Counted from the stretch's first letter, positions 19,516 through 29,812 are shown. The stretch: 64,000 nucleotides of DNA from Streptomyces venezuelae (GCF_008642355.1 NZ_CP029193.1:6038001-6102000), one strand, 5' to 3'. Translations and numbers: made by a program. Notes: generated by a model not told the origin, from the sequence alone.

Positions 19516-20505
19516 GTGGACATCGACATGAGTGCCCTGCGGGGTCTGGTCCGGGAGAAGGAGATCTCCTTCGACCTCCTCGTCGAGGCGATCGAGTCTG
19601 CCCTCCTCATCGCCTACCACCGCACCGAGGGAAGCCACCGCCGCGCGCGCGTGAAGCTCGACCGTGAGAGCGGACACGTCACGGTCTGGGCGAAGGAGGA
19701 GGCGGACGACCTCGAGGAGGGCCAGGAGCCCCGCGAGTTCGACGACACCCCGTCCGACTTCGGCCGCATCGCCGCGACCACCGCGAAGCAGGTCATCCTG
19801 CAGCGCCTGCGCGACGCCGAGGACGACGCGACGCTCGGTGAGTACGCCGGGCGCGAGGGCGACATCGTCACCGGCGTGGTCCAGCAGGGCCGCGACCCGA
19901 AGAACGTGCTGGTCGACATCGGCAAGCTGGAGGCCATCCTGCCCGTGCAGGAGCAGGTGCCCGGCGAGCGGTACCCCCACGGCATGCGCCTGCGCAGCTA
20001 CGTCGTGCGCGTGGCCAAGGGCGTCCGCGGCCCCTCCGTGACCCTGTCGCGCACCCATCCCAACCTGGTGAAGAAGCTCTTCGCGCTGGAGGTCCCGGAG
20101 ATCGCCGACGGCTCCGTCGAGATCTCCGCCATCGCCCGCGAGGCCGGCCACCGCACCAAGATCGCGGTCCGGTCGACGCGCTCGGGCCTCAACGCCAAGG
20201 GCGCCTGCATCGGCCCCATGGGCAGCCGTGTGCGCAACGTCATGGGCGAGCTCAACGGTGAGAAGATCGACATCGTCGACTGGTCCGACGACCCGGCCGA
20301 GATGGTCGCCCACGCGCTCTCCCCGGCCCGCGTCAGCAAGGTCGAGGTCGTCGACCTCGGCGCCCGCTCGGCCCGCGTGACCGTGCCGGACTACCAGCTC
20401 TCGCTCGCGATCGGCAAGGAGGGGCAGAACGCCCGCCTCGCCGCGCGGCTCACGGGCTGGCGCATCGACATCAGGCCCGACACGGAGCAGCCCGCCGACC
20501 AGTAG
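19516..20505 (+). CDS. nusA: Transcription termination/antitermination protein NusA
   Basis: A 329-residue RNA polymerase-binding factor controlling pausing, termination and antitermination. The N-terminal RNAP-binding domain begins [20 protein letters not shown]. An S1 domain ([20 protein letters not shown]) and two KH domains follow ([20 protein letters not shown] and [20 protein letters not shown]). There is no C-terminal acidic extension, as expected outside proteobacteria. GTG 19516 is chosen as start; ATG 19528 is a shorter option. It is two bases from the rimP stop, so the pair is coupled. Confidence 0.97.
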   Translation: MDIDMSALRGLVREKEISFDLLVEAIESALLIAYHRTEGSHRRARVKLDRESGHVTVWAKEEADDLEEGQEPREFDDTPSDFGRIAATTAKQVILQRLRDAEDDATLGEYAGREGDIVTGVVQQGRDPKNVLVDIGKLEAILPVQEQVPGERYPHGMRLRSYVVRVAKGVRGPSVTLSRTHPNLVKKLFALEVPEIADGSVEISAIAREAGHRTKIAVRSTRSGLNAKGACIGPMGSRVRNVMGELNGEKIDIVDWSDDPAEMVAHALSPARVSKVEVVDLGARSARVTVPDYQLSLAIGKEGQNARLAARLTGWRIDIRPDTEQPADQ

Positions 20506-20517
20506 AGGGCTGTGGGC

Positions 20518-20552
20518 GGTGCCGCTCCGGGAATAAATTCCGGGCGGCCACC
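20518..20552 (+). terminator. Imperfect hairpin between nusA and ylxR
   Basis: Left arm GGTGCCGCTCCGGGAAT and right arm ATTCCGGGCGGCCACC pair with one bulge on each side around a two-base loop. It could be an attenuator or processing site, since the operon normally continues into infB. Confidence 0.55.
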
Positions 20553-20637
20553 GCTTCGATCACGACAGTATGTGGCGAGAAGCCGTTCGATTCTTGCCCC
20601 AAAGGGGTGAGGTCGGTGCGGGGAGGTAGACTTAAGC

Positions 20638-20928
20638 GTGTCTGGCCGGACGCATGCCCGCGCATGCCCTGAGCGCACCTGTGTGGGGTGCCGGGAGCGA
20701 GCGGCCAAGAGCGAACTGCTGCGCATCGTGAGGAAAGAGGGCGTCTGCGTCCCCGATCCGCGCGGTACGCTGCCCGGCCGGGGTGCGTATGTACACCCCG
20801 CCCTGGTCTGTCTGGACCTGGCGGTCCGCCGCCGGGCGTTCCCGAGGGCGTTCCGCGCCCAGGGGCCGCTCGACACGGAGGCACTGCGCCGGGCTGTCGA
20901 GACAGTTGCCCAGGAGGCGACACCGTAA
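20638..20928 (+). CDS. ylxR: YlxR family RNA-binding protein (DUF448)
   Basis: A 96-residue protein of the YlxR family that conventionally lies between nusA and infB; a role in RNA binding or transcription is proposed for the family. Seen: RTCVGCRERAAKSELLRIV and the GRGAYVHP motif typical of DUF448. GTG 20638 follows a GGGGAGG site with an 11-base spacer, rather long. A TAGACT element between them could alternatively be a -10 giving a nearly leaderless transcript. infB starts 146 bases downstream. Confidence 0.9.
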   Translation: MSGRTHARACPERTCVGCRERAAKSELLRIVRKEGVCVPDPRGTLPGRGAYVHPALVCLDLAVRRRAFPRAFRAQGPLDTEALRRAVETVAQEATP

Positions 20929-21074
20929 GACGTGGGCGCACGGAACCCCGTGTGGCCCTGGTACCCCGCGAGTTGGAAGTAGGTCGAGATTGCGATGAGC
21001 ACTCGATGAGCACGCGATGAGTACGCCCATGAAGTAGCGACGGTCCGGCGTAACCCGGACCTAAAAGGAGCGAA

Positions 21075-24000
21075 GTGGCTAAGGTCCGGGTATACGAGCT
21101 CGCCAAGGAGTTCGGCGTAGAGAGCAAGGTCGTCATGGCCAAGCTCCAAGAACTCGGTGAATTCGTACGTTCGGCGTCCTCGACGATCGAGGCGCCGGTG
21201 GTACGCAAACTGACTGACGCATTGAACCAGGGCGGCGGCAACGGCAAGTCCGCCGCCAAGCCCGCGGCGCCGCGCAAGCAGGCCGCCCCCAAGCCGGCGA
21301 GCCCCGCGGCTCCCGCAACCCCCTCTCCCGCGCAGGCCGCCCGTCCGGGTCCGGCCGCACCGAAGCCGCCGGCGCCCAAGCCCGCCGCGGCCGAGAAGCC
21401 CGCGTCCCCCGCGACGCCGGGCCCGCGCCCGACGCCCGGCCCGAAGCCGCCGGCCCCCAAGCCGGCACCGGCCTCGCCGGCCCCGTCCGCCCCGGAGTTC
21501 ACCGCTCCGCCGGCCGCGCCCGCGGCCCCCGCGGCCCCGCAGGCACCCCGTCCGGCTGCCCGTCCCGGCGCCCCGAAGCCCGGTGGCCGTCCGGCCCCCG
21601 GACAGGGCCAGGGCCAGGGTCAGGGCCGTGGTGACCGCGGCGACCGTCAGGGTGCTCCGCGCCCCGGCGGCCAGGGTGGCGCCCCGCGTCCCGGCGGCGC
21701 CCGTCCCTCGGGTCCGCGTCCGGGCAACAACCCCTTCACCTCTGGTGGCTCCACCGGCATGGCGCGCCCGCAGGCGCCCCGTCCGGGCGGCGCCCCGCGC
21801 CCCGGCGGCCAGGGTGGCCCCGGCGGTCCCGGTGGCGCCCCGCGCCCGCAGGGCCAGGGCGGCCCCGGCGGCGCTCCCCGTCCGCAGGGTCAGGGCGGCG
21901 CACGTCCGACCCCGGGCGGCATGCCTCGCCCGCAGGGCGGCGCTCCGCGTCCCGGCGGCGGTCCCGCCGGTAACCGTCCGAACCCGGGCATGATGCCGCA
22001 GCGTCCCGCCGCGGGTCCGCGTCCCGGCGGTGGCCCCGGCGGCGGCCGTGGTCCCGGCGGCGGCGGTCGCCCGGGTGGCGGCGGTGGCGGTCGTCCCGGT
22101 GGCGGCGGCTTCGCGGGTCGTCCCGGTGGCGGTGGCGGCGGCTTCGCCGGCCGTCCCGGCGGTCCGGGTGGCGGCGGTGCCGGTCGTCCCGGCGGTGGCG
22201 GCGGCTTCGGCGGTCGTCCCGGCTTCGGTGGCCGTCCCGGTGGTCCCGGTGCCCGTGGTGGCACGCAGGGTGCGTTCGGCCGTCCCGGCGGGCCCGCCCG
22301 TCGTGGCCGCAAGTCGAAGCGGCAGAGGCGCCAGGAGTACGAGGCCATGCAGGCCCCGTCGGTGGGCGGCGTCATGCTGCCTCGCGGCAACGGACAGACC
22401 GTCCGCCTGTCGCGCGGTGCCTCGCTGACCGACTTCGCCGAGAAGATCAACGCGAACCCGGCCTCGCTGGTCGGCGTGATGATGAACCTTGGCGAGATGG
22501 TCACCGCCACGCAGTCCGTCTCCGACGAGACGCTGAAGCTCCTCGCCGAAGAGATGAACTTCGTGCTGGAGATCGTCAGCCCGGAGGAGGAGGACCGCGA
22601 GCTCCTCGAGTCGTTCTCCATCGAGTTCGGCGAGGACGAGGGCGGCGAGGACATGCTCGTCTCCCGTCCGCCGGTCGTGACCGTCATGGGTCACGTCGAC
22701 CACGGCAAGACCCGACTTCTGGACGCGATCCGCAAGACGAACGTCGTCGCGGGCGAGGCCGGCGGTATTACGCAGCACATCGGTGCGTACCAGGTCGCCA
22801 CCGAGGTCAACGGTGAAGAGCGCGCCATCACCTTCATCGACACCCCCGGTCACGAGGCGTTCACCGCCATGCGTGCCCGTGGTGCGAAGTCCACCGACAT
22901 CGCGATCCTCGTGGTCGCGGCGAACGACGGTGTGATGCCGCAGACGATCGAGGCGCTGAACCACGCCAAGGCGGCCGACGTGCCGATCGTGGTCGCGGTC
23001 AACAAGATCGACGTCGAGGGTGCCGACCCGACCAAGGTGCGCGGTCAGCTCACCGAGTTCGGTCTGGTGGCCGAGGAGTACGGCGGCGACACGATGTTCG
23101 TCGACATCTCCGCGCGCCAGGGCCAGAACATCGAGCAGCTGCTCGAGGCCGTGGTCCTGACCGCGGACGCCTCGCTCGACCTGCGGGCCAACCCGGAGCA
23201 GGACGCGCAGGGCATCGCGATCGAGGCCCACCTCGACAAGGGCCGCGGCGCCGTCGCGACCGTCCTCGTCCAGCGCGGTACCCTCCGCGTCGGCGACACG
23301 ATGGTCGCCGGTGACGCGTACGGCCGAGTCCGCGCGATGCTCGACGACAAGGGCGAGAACGTCGAGGAGGCGACCCCGTCGACTCCCGTCCTCGTTCTCG
23401 GTCTCACCAACGTGCCGGGTGCCGGCGACAACTTCCTGGTTGTCGACGAGGACCGTACGGCGCGTCAGATCGCCGAGAAGCGCGCGGCCCGCGAGCGCAA
23501 CGCCGCGTTCGCCAAGCGCACCCGCCGGGTGTCCCTCGAGGACCTCGACCAGGTGCTCAAGGCCGGTCTGGTCCAGGACCTCAACATCATCATCAAGGGC
23601 GACGCGTCCGGTTCGGTGGAGGCTCTCGAGTCCTCGCTGCTCCAGCTCGACGTCGGCGAAGAGGTCGACATCCGCGTCCTGCACCGCGGTGTGGGTGCGG
23701 TCACCGAGTCCGACATCGACCTGGCGATGGGCTCCGACGCCATCGTCATCGGCTTCAACGTCCGTGCGGCCGGCCGTGCCGCGCAGATGGCGGAGCGCGA
23801 GGGTGTCGACGTCCGCTACTACTCGGTGATCTACCAGGCCATCGAGGAGATCGAGGCGGCCCTCAAGGGCATGCTCAAGCCGGAGTACGAGGAGGTCGAG
23901 CTCGGCACCGCGGAGATCCGCGAGGTCTTCCGCTCGTCCAAGCTCGGCAACATCGCGGGTGTGCTCATCCGCTCCGGCGAGGTCAAGCGCAACACCAAGG

Positions 24001-24188
24001 CCCGCCTGCTCCGCGACGGCAAGGTCATCGCGGAGAGCCTCAACATCGAGGGTCTGCGCCGCTTCAAGGACGACGTCACCGAGATCCGCGAAGGGTTCGA
24101 GGGCGGTATCAACCTCGGCAACTTCAACGACATCAAGATCGACGACGTCATCGCGACGTACGAGATGCGCGAGAAGCCGCGCGGCTGA
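21075..24188 (+). CDS. infB: Translation initiation factor IF-2
   Basis: A 1037-residue GTPase that places initiator tRNA on the 30S subunit. The N-terminal IF2N domain is [20 protein letters not shown]. About 360 residues of Pro/Ala/Gly-rich low-complexity linker follow, with GGRPGGGG and PRPGG repeats (bases about 21240-22310). The core comprises a second IF2N region ([17 protein letters not shown]), the G domain with G1 GHVDHGKT, G3 DTPGHEAF and G4 NKID, then domains II-IV ending at [11 protein letters not shown] 21075 has an AAAGGAG site close upstream. A 17-bp hairpin follows the stop. Confidence 0.97.
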   Translation: MAKVRVYELAKEFGVESKVVMAKLQELGEFVRSASSTIEAPVVRKLTDALNQGGGNGKSAAKPAAPRKQAAPKPASPAAPATPSPAQAARPGPAAPKPPAPKPAAAEKPASPATPGPRPTPGPKPPAPKPAPASPAPSAPEFTAPPAAPAAPAAPQAPRPAARPGAPKPGGRPAPGQGQGQGQGRGDRGDRQGAPRPGGQGGAPRPGGARPSGPRPGNNPFTSGGSTGMARPQAPRPGGAPRPGGQGGPGGPGGAPRPQGQGGPGGAPRPQGQGGARPTPGGMPRPQGGAPRPGGGPAGNRPNPGMMPQRPAAGPRPGGGPGGGRGPGGGGRPGGGGGGRPGGGGFAGRPGGGGGGFAGRPGGPGGGGAGRPGGGGGFGGRPGFGGRPGGPGARGGTQGAFGRPGGPARRGRKSKRQRRQEYEAMQAPSVGGVMLPRGNGQTVRLSRGASLTDFAEKINANPASLVGVMMNLGEMVTATQSVSDETLKLLAEEMNFVLEIVSPEEEDRELLESFSIEFGEDEGGEDMLVSRPPVVTVMGHVDHGKTRLLDAIRKTNVVAGEAGGITQHIGAYQVATEVNGEERAITFIDTPGHEAFTAMRARGAKSTDIAILVVAANDGVMPQTIEALNHAKAADVPIVVAVNKIDVEGADPTKVRGQLTEFGLVAEEYGGDTMFVDISARQGQNIEQLLEAVVLTADASLDLRANPEQDAQGIAIEAHLDKGRGAVATVLVQRGTLRVGDTMVAGDAYGRVRAMLDDKGENVEEATPSTPVLVLGLTNVPGAGDNFLVVDEDRTARQIAEKRAARERNAAFAKRTRRVSLEDLDQVLKAGLVQDLNIIIKGDASGSVEALESSLLQLDVGEEVDIRVLHRGVGAVTESDIDLAMGSDAIVIGFNVRAAGRAAQMAEREGVDVRYYSVIYQAIEEIEAALKGMLKPEYEEVELGTAEIREVFRSSKLGNIAGVLIRSGEVKRNTKARLLRDGKVIAESLNIEGLRRFKDDVTEIREGFEGGINLGNFNDIKIDDVIATYEMREKPRG

Positions 24189-24222
24189 TCAGTTCACTGA
24201 TCTGATCCGCTCGGTTCAGTGT

Positions 24223-24263
24223 CGGGGCCGGTCGACGGGGAAAAATCCCGTCGATCGGCCCCG
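24223..24263 (+). terminator. Strong hairpin after infB
   Basis: A 17-bp stem with one G-U pair (24223-24239 with 24247-24263) and an A-rich seven-base loop. It lies 35 bases past the infB stop and 83 bases before ylxP, so it can attenuate or terminate the infB transcript. A smaller GATCAG-TTCA-CTGATC hairpin overlaps the stop codon. Confidence 0.8.
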
Positions 24264-24345
24264 GCCGTTCCGTGTACGGTTCTTGTGTCCCTGCCAAGTG
24301 GTTGGCGGGGCCTCGAACCCGTACCGGCGGGACATCCGGACACAC

Positions 24346-24639
24346 ATGTATGTGGGGACTCTGTCCTTCGATCTGCTCCTCGGCGACGTACATTCGCTGA
24401 AGGAGAAACGCTCCGTCGTCCGTCCGATCGTCGCCGAGCTCCAGCGGAAGTACGCGGTGAGCGCGGCGGAGGTGGGCGGTCAGAACCTGCACCGCAGAGC
24501 CGAGATCGGCCTCGCGGTGGTGTCGGGCGACGCGGGCCACCTCCACGACGTACTGGACCGGTGCGAGCGCCTCGTCGCCGCCCGGCCGGAAGTGGAGCTG
24601 CTGTCGGTACGGCGGCGGCTGCACGGCGACGATGATTGA
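24346..24639 (+). CDS. ylxP: DUF503 / YlxP family protein
   Basis: A 97-residue small protein usually encoded between infB and rbfA. The family signature is visible: MYVGTLSFDLLLGDVHSLKEKR, with the strongly conserved SLKEKRSVVRPIV helix and the QNLHRRAEIGLAVVSGD strand. A role in late ribosome or rRNA processing has been proposed but is not settled. ATG 24346 gives the usual start. The rbfA start is 50 bases downstream. Confidence 0.9.
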   Translation: MYVGTLSFDLLLGDVHSLKEKRSVVRPIVAELQRKYAVSAAEVGGQNLHRRAEIGLAVVSGDAGHLHDVLDRCERLVAARPEVELLSVRRRLHGDDD

Positions 24640-24689
24640 ACACAGCAAGACAAGCCCAGGGAATGCCCGGGGATAAGGGAGACGGAGCA

Positions 24690-25151
24690 GTGGCCGACAA
24701 CGCGCGGGCGAAAAGGCTGGCGGACCTCATCCGAGAGGTGGTTGCTCAGAAGCTGCAGCGCGGGATCAAGGACCCGCGGCTCGGCACGCACGTGACGATC
24801 ACGGACACCCGGGTGACCGGCGACCTGCGGGAGGCCACGGTCTTCTACACGGTCTACGGCGACGACGAGGAGCGGGCGGCGGCCGCCGCGGGCCTGGAGA
24901 GCGCCAAGGGCGTCCTCCGTTCGGCGGTCGGACAGGCCGCGGGCGTGAAGTTCACGCCGACCCTGTCCTTCGTCGCGGACGCCCTGCCGGACAACGCCAG
25001 GGCCATCGAGGACCTCCTCGACAAGGCACGGATGTCCGACGCCAAGGTGCGCGAGGTCTCGGCCGGCGCCGAGTTCGCGGGCGGCGCGGACCCGTACCGC
25101 AAGCCCGAGGACGACTCCGACGAAGAGACGGACGGCGACGCCCGAGCATGA
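24690..25151 (+). CDS. rbfA: Ribosome-binding factor A
   Basis: A 153-residue KH-fold factor binding the 30S subunit during maturation of 16S rRNA and cold adaptation. Seen: ARAKRLADLIREVVAQKLQ, IKDPRLGTHVTITDTRVTGDL, and LPDNARAIEDLLDKA. The C-terminal 25 residues are acidic (DDSDEETDGD). GTG 24690 follows GGGAGACGGAG. The last codons overlap the truB start (ATGA at 25148-25151), indicating coupled translation. Confidence 0.95.
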   Translation: MADNARAKRLADLIREVVAQKLQRGIKDPRLGTHVTITDTRVTGDLREATVFYTVYGDDEERAAAAAGLESAKGVLRSAVGQAAGVKFTPTLSFVADALPDNARAIEDLLDKARMSDAKVREVSAGAEFAGGADPYRKPEDDSDEETDGDARA

Positions 25152-26053
25152 GCAACAGCGGCACCACGCCGGACGGCCTTGTCATCGTCGACAAGCCGTC
25201 CGGCTTCACTTCGCACGACGTGGTGGCCAAGATGCGCGGGATCGCCAAGACCCGCCGCGTCGGGCACGCGGGCACCCTCGACCCCATGGCGACCGGCGTC
25301 CTCGTGCTCGGCGTCGAGCGCGCCACCAAGCTCCTCGGCCACCTCGCGCTGACCGAGAAGGAGTACCTGGGCACCATCCGCCTGGGCCAGAACACCCTCA
25401 CCGACGACGCCGAGGGCGAGATCACCTCGTCGACGGACGCCTCGAAGGTCACCCGCCAGGCCATAGACGCCGGTATCGCCAAGCTGTCCGGCGAGATCAT
25501 GCAGGTGCCGTCGAAGGTCAGCGCCATCAAGATCGACGGCAAGCGGTCGTACGCCCGTGCCCGGAAGGGCGAGGACTTCGAGATCCCGGCCAGACCGGTC
25601 ACGATCTCCGCCTTCACGGTGTACGACGTCCGCGACGCGGTCGCCGAGGACGGCACGCCCGTGCTCGACCTGGTCGTCTCGGTCGTCTGCTCGTCGGGCA
25701 CGTACATCAGGGCCATCGCCCGCGACCTCGGCGCCGACCTCGGCGTCGGCGGTCACCTGACCGCGCTGCGCCGCACCCGTGTCGGCCCCTACAAGCTGGA
25801 CGCGGCGAAGACCCTCGACCAGCTCCAGGAAGAGCTGACCGTGATGCCCGTGGCCGAGGCCGCCGGCCGCGCCTTCCCGCGCTGGGACGTGGACGAGAAG
25901 CGCGGACGGCTGCTGCTCAACGGCGTCCGGATCGACATGCCCGAGGAGTACGCGGGTGTGGGTGCCGTCGCCGTCTTCGACCCGGAGGGCCGCTTCCTGG
26001 TCCTCGCGGAGGAGTCGCGGGGCAAGGCCAAGAGCCTCGCCGTCTTCGCCTGA
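25148..26053 (+). CDS. truB: tRNA pseudouridine-55 synthase
   Basis: A 301-residue enzyme that isomerises U55 in the T-loop of tRNAs. The catalytic aspartate lies in GHAGTLDPMATGVL (about residue 42), after the KPSGFTSHDVV motif. The Tyr-containing EKEYLGTIRLG strand and RSYARARKGE are also present. A short C-terminal domain ends at KAKSLAVFA. It overlaps rbfA by four bases. A hairpin 26 bases downstream probably ends the transcript. Confidence 0.96.
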   Translation: MSNSGTTPDGLVIVDKPSGFTSHDVVAKMRGIAKTRRVGHAGTLDPMATGVLVLGVERATKLLGHLALTEKEYLGTIRLGQNTLTDDAEGEITSSTDASKVTRQAIDAGIAKLSGEIMQVPSKVSAIKIDGKRSYARARKGEDFEIPARPVTISAFTVYDVRDAVAEDGTPVLDLVVSVVCSSGTYIRAIARDLGADLGVGGHLTALRRTRVGPYKLDAAKTLDQLQEELTVMPVAEAAGRAFPRWDVDEKRGRLLLNGVRIDMPEEYAGVGAVAVFDPEGRFLVLAEESRGKAKSLAVFA

Positions 26054-26079
26054 CGGCCTGCTCCGGGTGGTGGAACGTA

Positions 26080-26111
26080 GTGGAGCGGCGGACCTCGGTC
26101 CGCCGCTCCAC
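26080..26111 (+). terminator. Hairpin terminator after truB
   Basis: Stem of up to 15 bp (26080-26094 with 26097-26111) with a very tight loop, followed by a pyrimidine run. It closes the rbfA-truB transcript before the large NTPase gene. Confidence 0.8.
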
Positions 26112-26281
26112 GCTTCCCCCCTCTTAAGGTCTATCCACCGACACGCCCGCATTCACCCCATCGGGCAGGCGCTCGGAGTGAACCGGGGGGTCGGAAGGGG
26201 GCGCGTTCGCGCCGTCACCTGTCCCGCTGATCACCCCCGACCTACGGTCGAGGGAACGGGGCACGGTGGGGAGGTTCGAGC

Positions 26282-29200
26282 ATGGCGGGACGCGGCCGGG
26301 ACGGCTTCCCGGTTCCGGCGCCGGAGGCGTCTCTGGTGCGGGTCTGCGATCTCGCGGGGCGACCGCGCGGCACGGGGTTCGCCGCCGACGAGCACGGCAC
26401 GGTCATCACCAGCCACGAGGCGGTCGACGGGCTCGCCCGCATCGTCCTGTACGCGGCGGACGACCGCACCTGTGTGGTGCCCGCCGAAGCCGTGGCCGAG
26501 CTGCCCGGCACCGACCTCGCCCTCATCCGCACCGAAGGACTCGCACTGCGGCCCCTGCCGGTCGCCGCGCGGGCATCCGTGGCGATCGGCACGTACGTGC
26601 GCATCGTCGCGGGCGGCTGGCGCGAGGCACGCGTCCTCGGCACCTCGGCCGTCACCTACACGGCGACGGACCGCTACCACCTCGTGGGCGCCGCCCTGGA
26701 ACTCGCGATCGGCACGGACGGCGCCGACGCGCTGCGGCTCGGCGGGGGCGCCGCGGGCGGGCCCGTCGTGGACGCGGCGACGGGCGCGGTGCTCGCCGTC
26801 CTCGGAACGGCCCTGCGGCCCCGCCGCGGCATCGAGCCCTCCGACCAGGAAGCCCACCGTCCCGCGGGCTTCGCCGTCGCCCTCCTGGAGGCGGCCGCCG
26901 CCGACCCGGGCGGGCCGCTCGCCGAACTCGTCGCCCGCAACGCCGCGACCGTTCCCGCGTACGGCGAGGACCTCAACCTCGCGGGCGCACTGCACCTCAC
27001 CGCAGTCTCGGCGGGCTCCGACGGCCCGCCCGCCCCACCCCACGAACCGGTCGAACGCCCCGACACGGCACGCGAGTTCACGGCCTTCATGACCGGCCCG
27101 GCCCGCGTACTCGGCCTCGTCGGCGACCCCGGCACGGGACGCACGACGGAGCTTGCCGCGCTCGCCGCACGACGCGCCAGGGGCGCCGAGCCCGCCCCCA
27201 CACTGTGGCTGCGCGGCGCGGACCTGCGGGGCACGGACACGTCCGTGGCCGACGCGGTGGAGCGGGCACTCGACCGCGCGGGCCGCATCCTCGCCGCGTC
27301 GGCGCCGGACGAGCGGGTCCTCGGCGACGTGGGGGCCGACCGGCTGGCCCGGCTCGTACGGGACGCGGGACGACCGCTCCTCCTCCTGCTCGACGGCCCC
27401 GAGGAAATGCCGGCCGTCCTCTCCCACCACCTCGCGCAGTGGAGCTCGGGCACGGCACGCTGGCTGCGGGACACGGGCGCCCGGCTCGTCATCGCGAGCC
27501 GCGCGGAGTACTGGGAGCAGGCCGGAACCCACTTCGACGCGGCGTCGCTGCACGCGGCGACGGACGGCGCGGAGCTCCCCGGCTGCGTACGCCTCGGGGA
27601 TCTGCCGGAACCCCAGGCGAGCCGGGCCCGCGCGCTCCACGGCATCCCGGACGACGCGCTGACCCCCGCCGACGCCCGGCACCCACTGGCCCTGCGCCTC
27701 CTCTCCGAAGTGCGGGGCGCGACACCGGACGCCCCTCCTCCGGGCACCCCGAGCCGCGAGGACATCTTCAGCGCCTACCTGCACCTGCTCTGCCTGCGGG
27801 TCGCGGTGCGGCTCGCGGCGGCCAACGGGCTGCGCGGGGGCGCGGTGCGCCGCCTCGCGGCGAGGGTGTCCGGCCAGGTCCACGAGGCGGCACGGCGCTG
27901 CCTCGGCCCCGGCCACGGGGAACTGGACCGGGCCTCCTTCGAGGAAACCTTCCCGTGGGCGACACGCCTCCACGGCTGTACGGGCTGGGCTTCGGCGGTG
28001 CTCACGGAGGGGCTCCTCGTACCGGCGGGCACGGGTTACCGCTTCGCCCACGAGGAACTGGCGGACTGGCTCCAGGGCACGCATCTGGACGTGGACGGGG
28101 CTTTGGGAGCACTGGTGCACCGGTATCGGGATCTGGATCGGGACCGGGGGGCGGGAGGGGACGGCCCGGCCGTCCCGGAACAGCGCCGTCGAACGCCGGG
28201 CAGCGCCCCGGCACCGCCCCTTCCCCCCACCCGCCCCCTGCCCGTGCCGCGGCACCGGATCGGGCCCGTGGTGCAGGCTCTGTTGCTGCTCGGGCGGCAG
28301 CGGGGGGCCGCGGAGCTGGCCTCTCGACTGGGGGAGCTCACCGATGCGCTGGTGGAGTTCGGGCGCGGGGGAGCGGCGGGCAGGTCCGGGGACGGCGCGT
28401 GGTGGGCCTCGCGGCTTCTCGGTGAGGTGCTGCTGCGGGTGCCGGATGCGACGCCGTACCTCGCGGTGCTCGAACCCCTCGCCGCGCGCGGGGAGTTCAG
28501 GACGGCGTTCTGGCTGCGGCTGCCGCTCGCCGAGGCCGACCGGTTCTCGCTGCTGCGCGGGCTCGTCGTGCACGACGGCCCACCGGGGACCCCGGACCGC
28601 CGACTGGACGCCGTCGCCGCACTGCTCCGCGCCGACCCCGCGAACGTACAGCCGCTCCTCGCGCGATGGTTCGCCGACGAGAGGCCGCTGGACGCCGCGC
28701 CCGACGCCACCGTCGCCTCCGCCGCGCAGGCGCTGCTCCACACGCACCGGCACCGCGCCATCGACGACCTCACCGAAGCCCTCGTCGACTGCGCGCACGC
28801 CCGCGCCGACGAACTGCTCGCCGCGCTCGCCGAGGAGGAGCCCGCCGCCCTGTGCCGGGCCGTCGACCGCTGGGCCCGCGACGAACGCCCCGCCCGGCGC
28901 GTAGCGGCCGCCGCCTACGGGCTGCGCGCCGCCCCGCACGCCACCACCCCCGCCGAGCACGCCCTCCTCCGGTGCGCCGCCCTGGCTCTCCTCGGCCGCC
29001 CCGCCGACGAGGCCCTCCACGGCGCCGCCCTGGCCCTCCTCGTACGCGACCCGCAGACCCGCGCCACGCACCTGCCGCACGCCGTGCGACGCTTCACCGC
29101 CGGGGACCCGCAGCTGCCCGCGAGCGCCCTCGCCGCCGCCCTGACGACCCACCCCGACCCCGTCCTCGACGCCTTCCGCACCCGTCTGCACGCCCCGGAC

Positions 29201-29812
29201 CCGGCCGCCGACGCCATCCTGTGCTGTCTCGCCGACGTGACCACGCCAGCGCTCGCCCGCCGCGTCGCCACCCTCGTCCACGACCTCCTGGAAGCCCGCC
29301 CCGAAGCGGCCGCGCCCGCCGTCGCGTACATCGACCGCCGCCTCGAACACGGCCCCGACGCGCGCCCCGTCCTCTTCCCCCTGGTCGCGGGGCTCCTGCA
29401 CAGCAGACACGTACAGCTCCGCGCGGCCCTCGCGCCCGTGCTCGCCGCGCCCGGCACCGACGCGTCACGCGCCCTGCGGGGCGAACTGCTCGACGTCCTG
29501 CTCAGCCAGGAGCGGGACGCCGCCGTCCTGGAGAGCGTCCTGCGGGCGGTGGTGCTCGGCGCTGCGGAGAGCGGCGAGGACCGCACCCGCGCGCTCGTCC
29601 ACCGCACCGCGCTGCTGCTCGTCCGCACGCCGGAAGGTGCGTCCCGGTGCGACCGGTGCCTCGTCGAACTGGCCCGCGGCGGCCGTCCGGACTTCGCCGC
29701 GCTGCTCGTCGGCTGGCTGACCGAGGCCCCGCAGGACTGGGCCGCACTCATCGGCCCGAGCGCACTGCGTGTGCTCGAGAACCTCGCGGGCGGCGTCAGC
29801 GTCCCCGCATAG
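26282..29812 (+). CDS. Trypsin-fold / STAND-like NTPase / helical-repeat protein with altered catalytic residues
   Basis: A 1176-residue, probably cytoplasmic, three-part protein. Residues 15-205 look like a trypsin-like (S1) domain: GTGFAADEHGTVITSHEAV (His45), PGTDLALI (Asp78), then GGGAAGGPVVDAATG, where the nucleophile serine of GxSGG is alanine (Ala158). Residues about 270-530 resemble a P-loop NTPase: GDPGTGRTT (281-289) has arginine where Walker A has lysine, and LLLLLDGPEE (366-375) is a Walker B. The remaining ~600 residues are Ala/Leu-rich helical repeats. The architecture recalls NTPase sensors, but both active sites look modified. ATG 26282 follows GGGGAGG. It separates truB from ribF. 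Confidence 0.8.
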   Translation: MAGRGRDGFPVPAPEASLVRVCDLAGRPRGTGFAADEHGTVITSHEAVDGLARIVLYAADDRTCVVPAEAVAELPGTDLALIRTEGLALRPLPVAARASVAIGTYVRIVAGGWREARVLGTSAVTYTATDRYHLVGAALELAIGTDGADALRLGGGAAGGPVVDAATGAVLAVLGTALRPRRGIEPSDQEAHRPAGFAVALLEAAAADPGGPLAELVARNAATVPAYGEDLNLAGALHLTAVSAGSDGPPAPPHEPVERPDTAREFTAFMTGPARVLGLVGDPGTGRTTELAALAARRARGAEPAPTLWLRGADLRGTDTSVADAVERALDRAGRILAASAPDERVLGDVGADRLARLVRDAGRPLLLLLDGPEEMPAVLSHHLAQWSSGTARWLRDTGARLVIASRAEYWEQAGTHFDAASLHAATDGAELPGCVRLGDLPEPQASRARALHGIPDDALTPADARHPLALRLLSEVRGATPDAPPPGTPSREDIFSAYLHLLCLRVAVRLAAANGLRGGAVRRLAARVSGQVHEAARRCLGPGHGELDRASFEETFPWATRLHGCTGWASAVLTEGLLVPAGTGYRFAHEELADWLQGTHLDVDGALGALVHRYRDLDRDRGAGGDGPAVPEQRRRTPGSAPAPPLPPTRPLPVPRHRIGPVVQALLLLGRQRGAAELASRLGELTDALVEFGRGGAAGRSGDGAWWASRLLGEVLLRVPDATPYLAVLEPLAARGEFRTAFWLRLPLAEADRFSLLRGLVVHDGPPGTPDRRLDAVAALLRADPANVQPLLARWFADERPLDAAPDATVASAAQALLHTHRHRAIDDLTEALVDCAHARADELLAALAEEEPAALCRAVDRWARDERPARRVAAAAYGLRAAPHATTPAEHALLRCAALALLGRPADEALHGAALALLVRDPQTRATHLPHAVRRFTAGDPQLPASALAAALTTHPDPVLDAFRTRLHAPDPAADAILCCLADVTTPALARRVATLVHDLLEARPEAAAPAVAYIDRRLEHGPDARPVLFPLVAGLLHSRHVQLRAALAPVLAAPGTDASRALRGELLDVLLSQERDAAVLESVLRAVVLGAAESGEDRTRALVHRTALLLVRTPEGASRCDRCLVELARGGRPDFAALLVGWLTEAPQDWAALIGPSALRVLENLAGGVSVPA

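Noticed and set aside
20391..23684. A 1097-codon minus-strand frame opposite infB and its flanks
   Set aside because: It mirrors the low-complexity linker and GTPase domain of infB; its Thr/Ala/Gly repeats are the complement of the Pro/Gly codons.
26231..29410. A 1059-codon minus-strand frame opposite the trypsin-fold/NTPase gene
   Set aside because: Gly/Arg/Val-rich shadow with no domain; the plus-strand frame has a ribosome site, motifs and a coherent layout.
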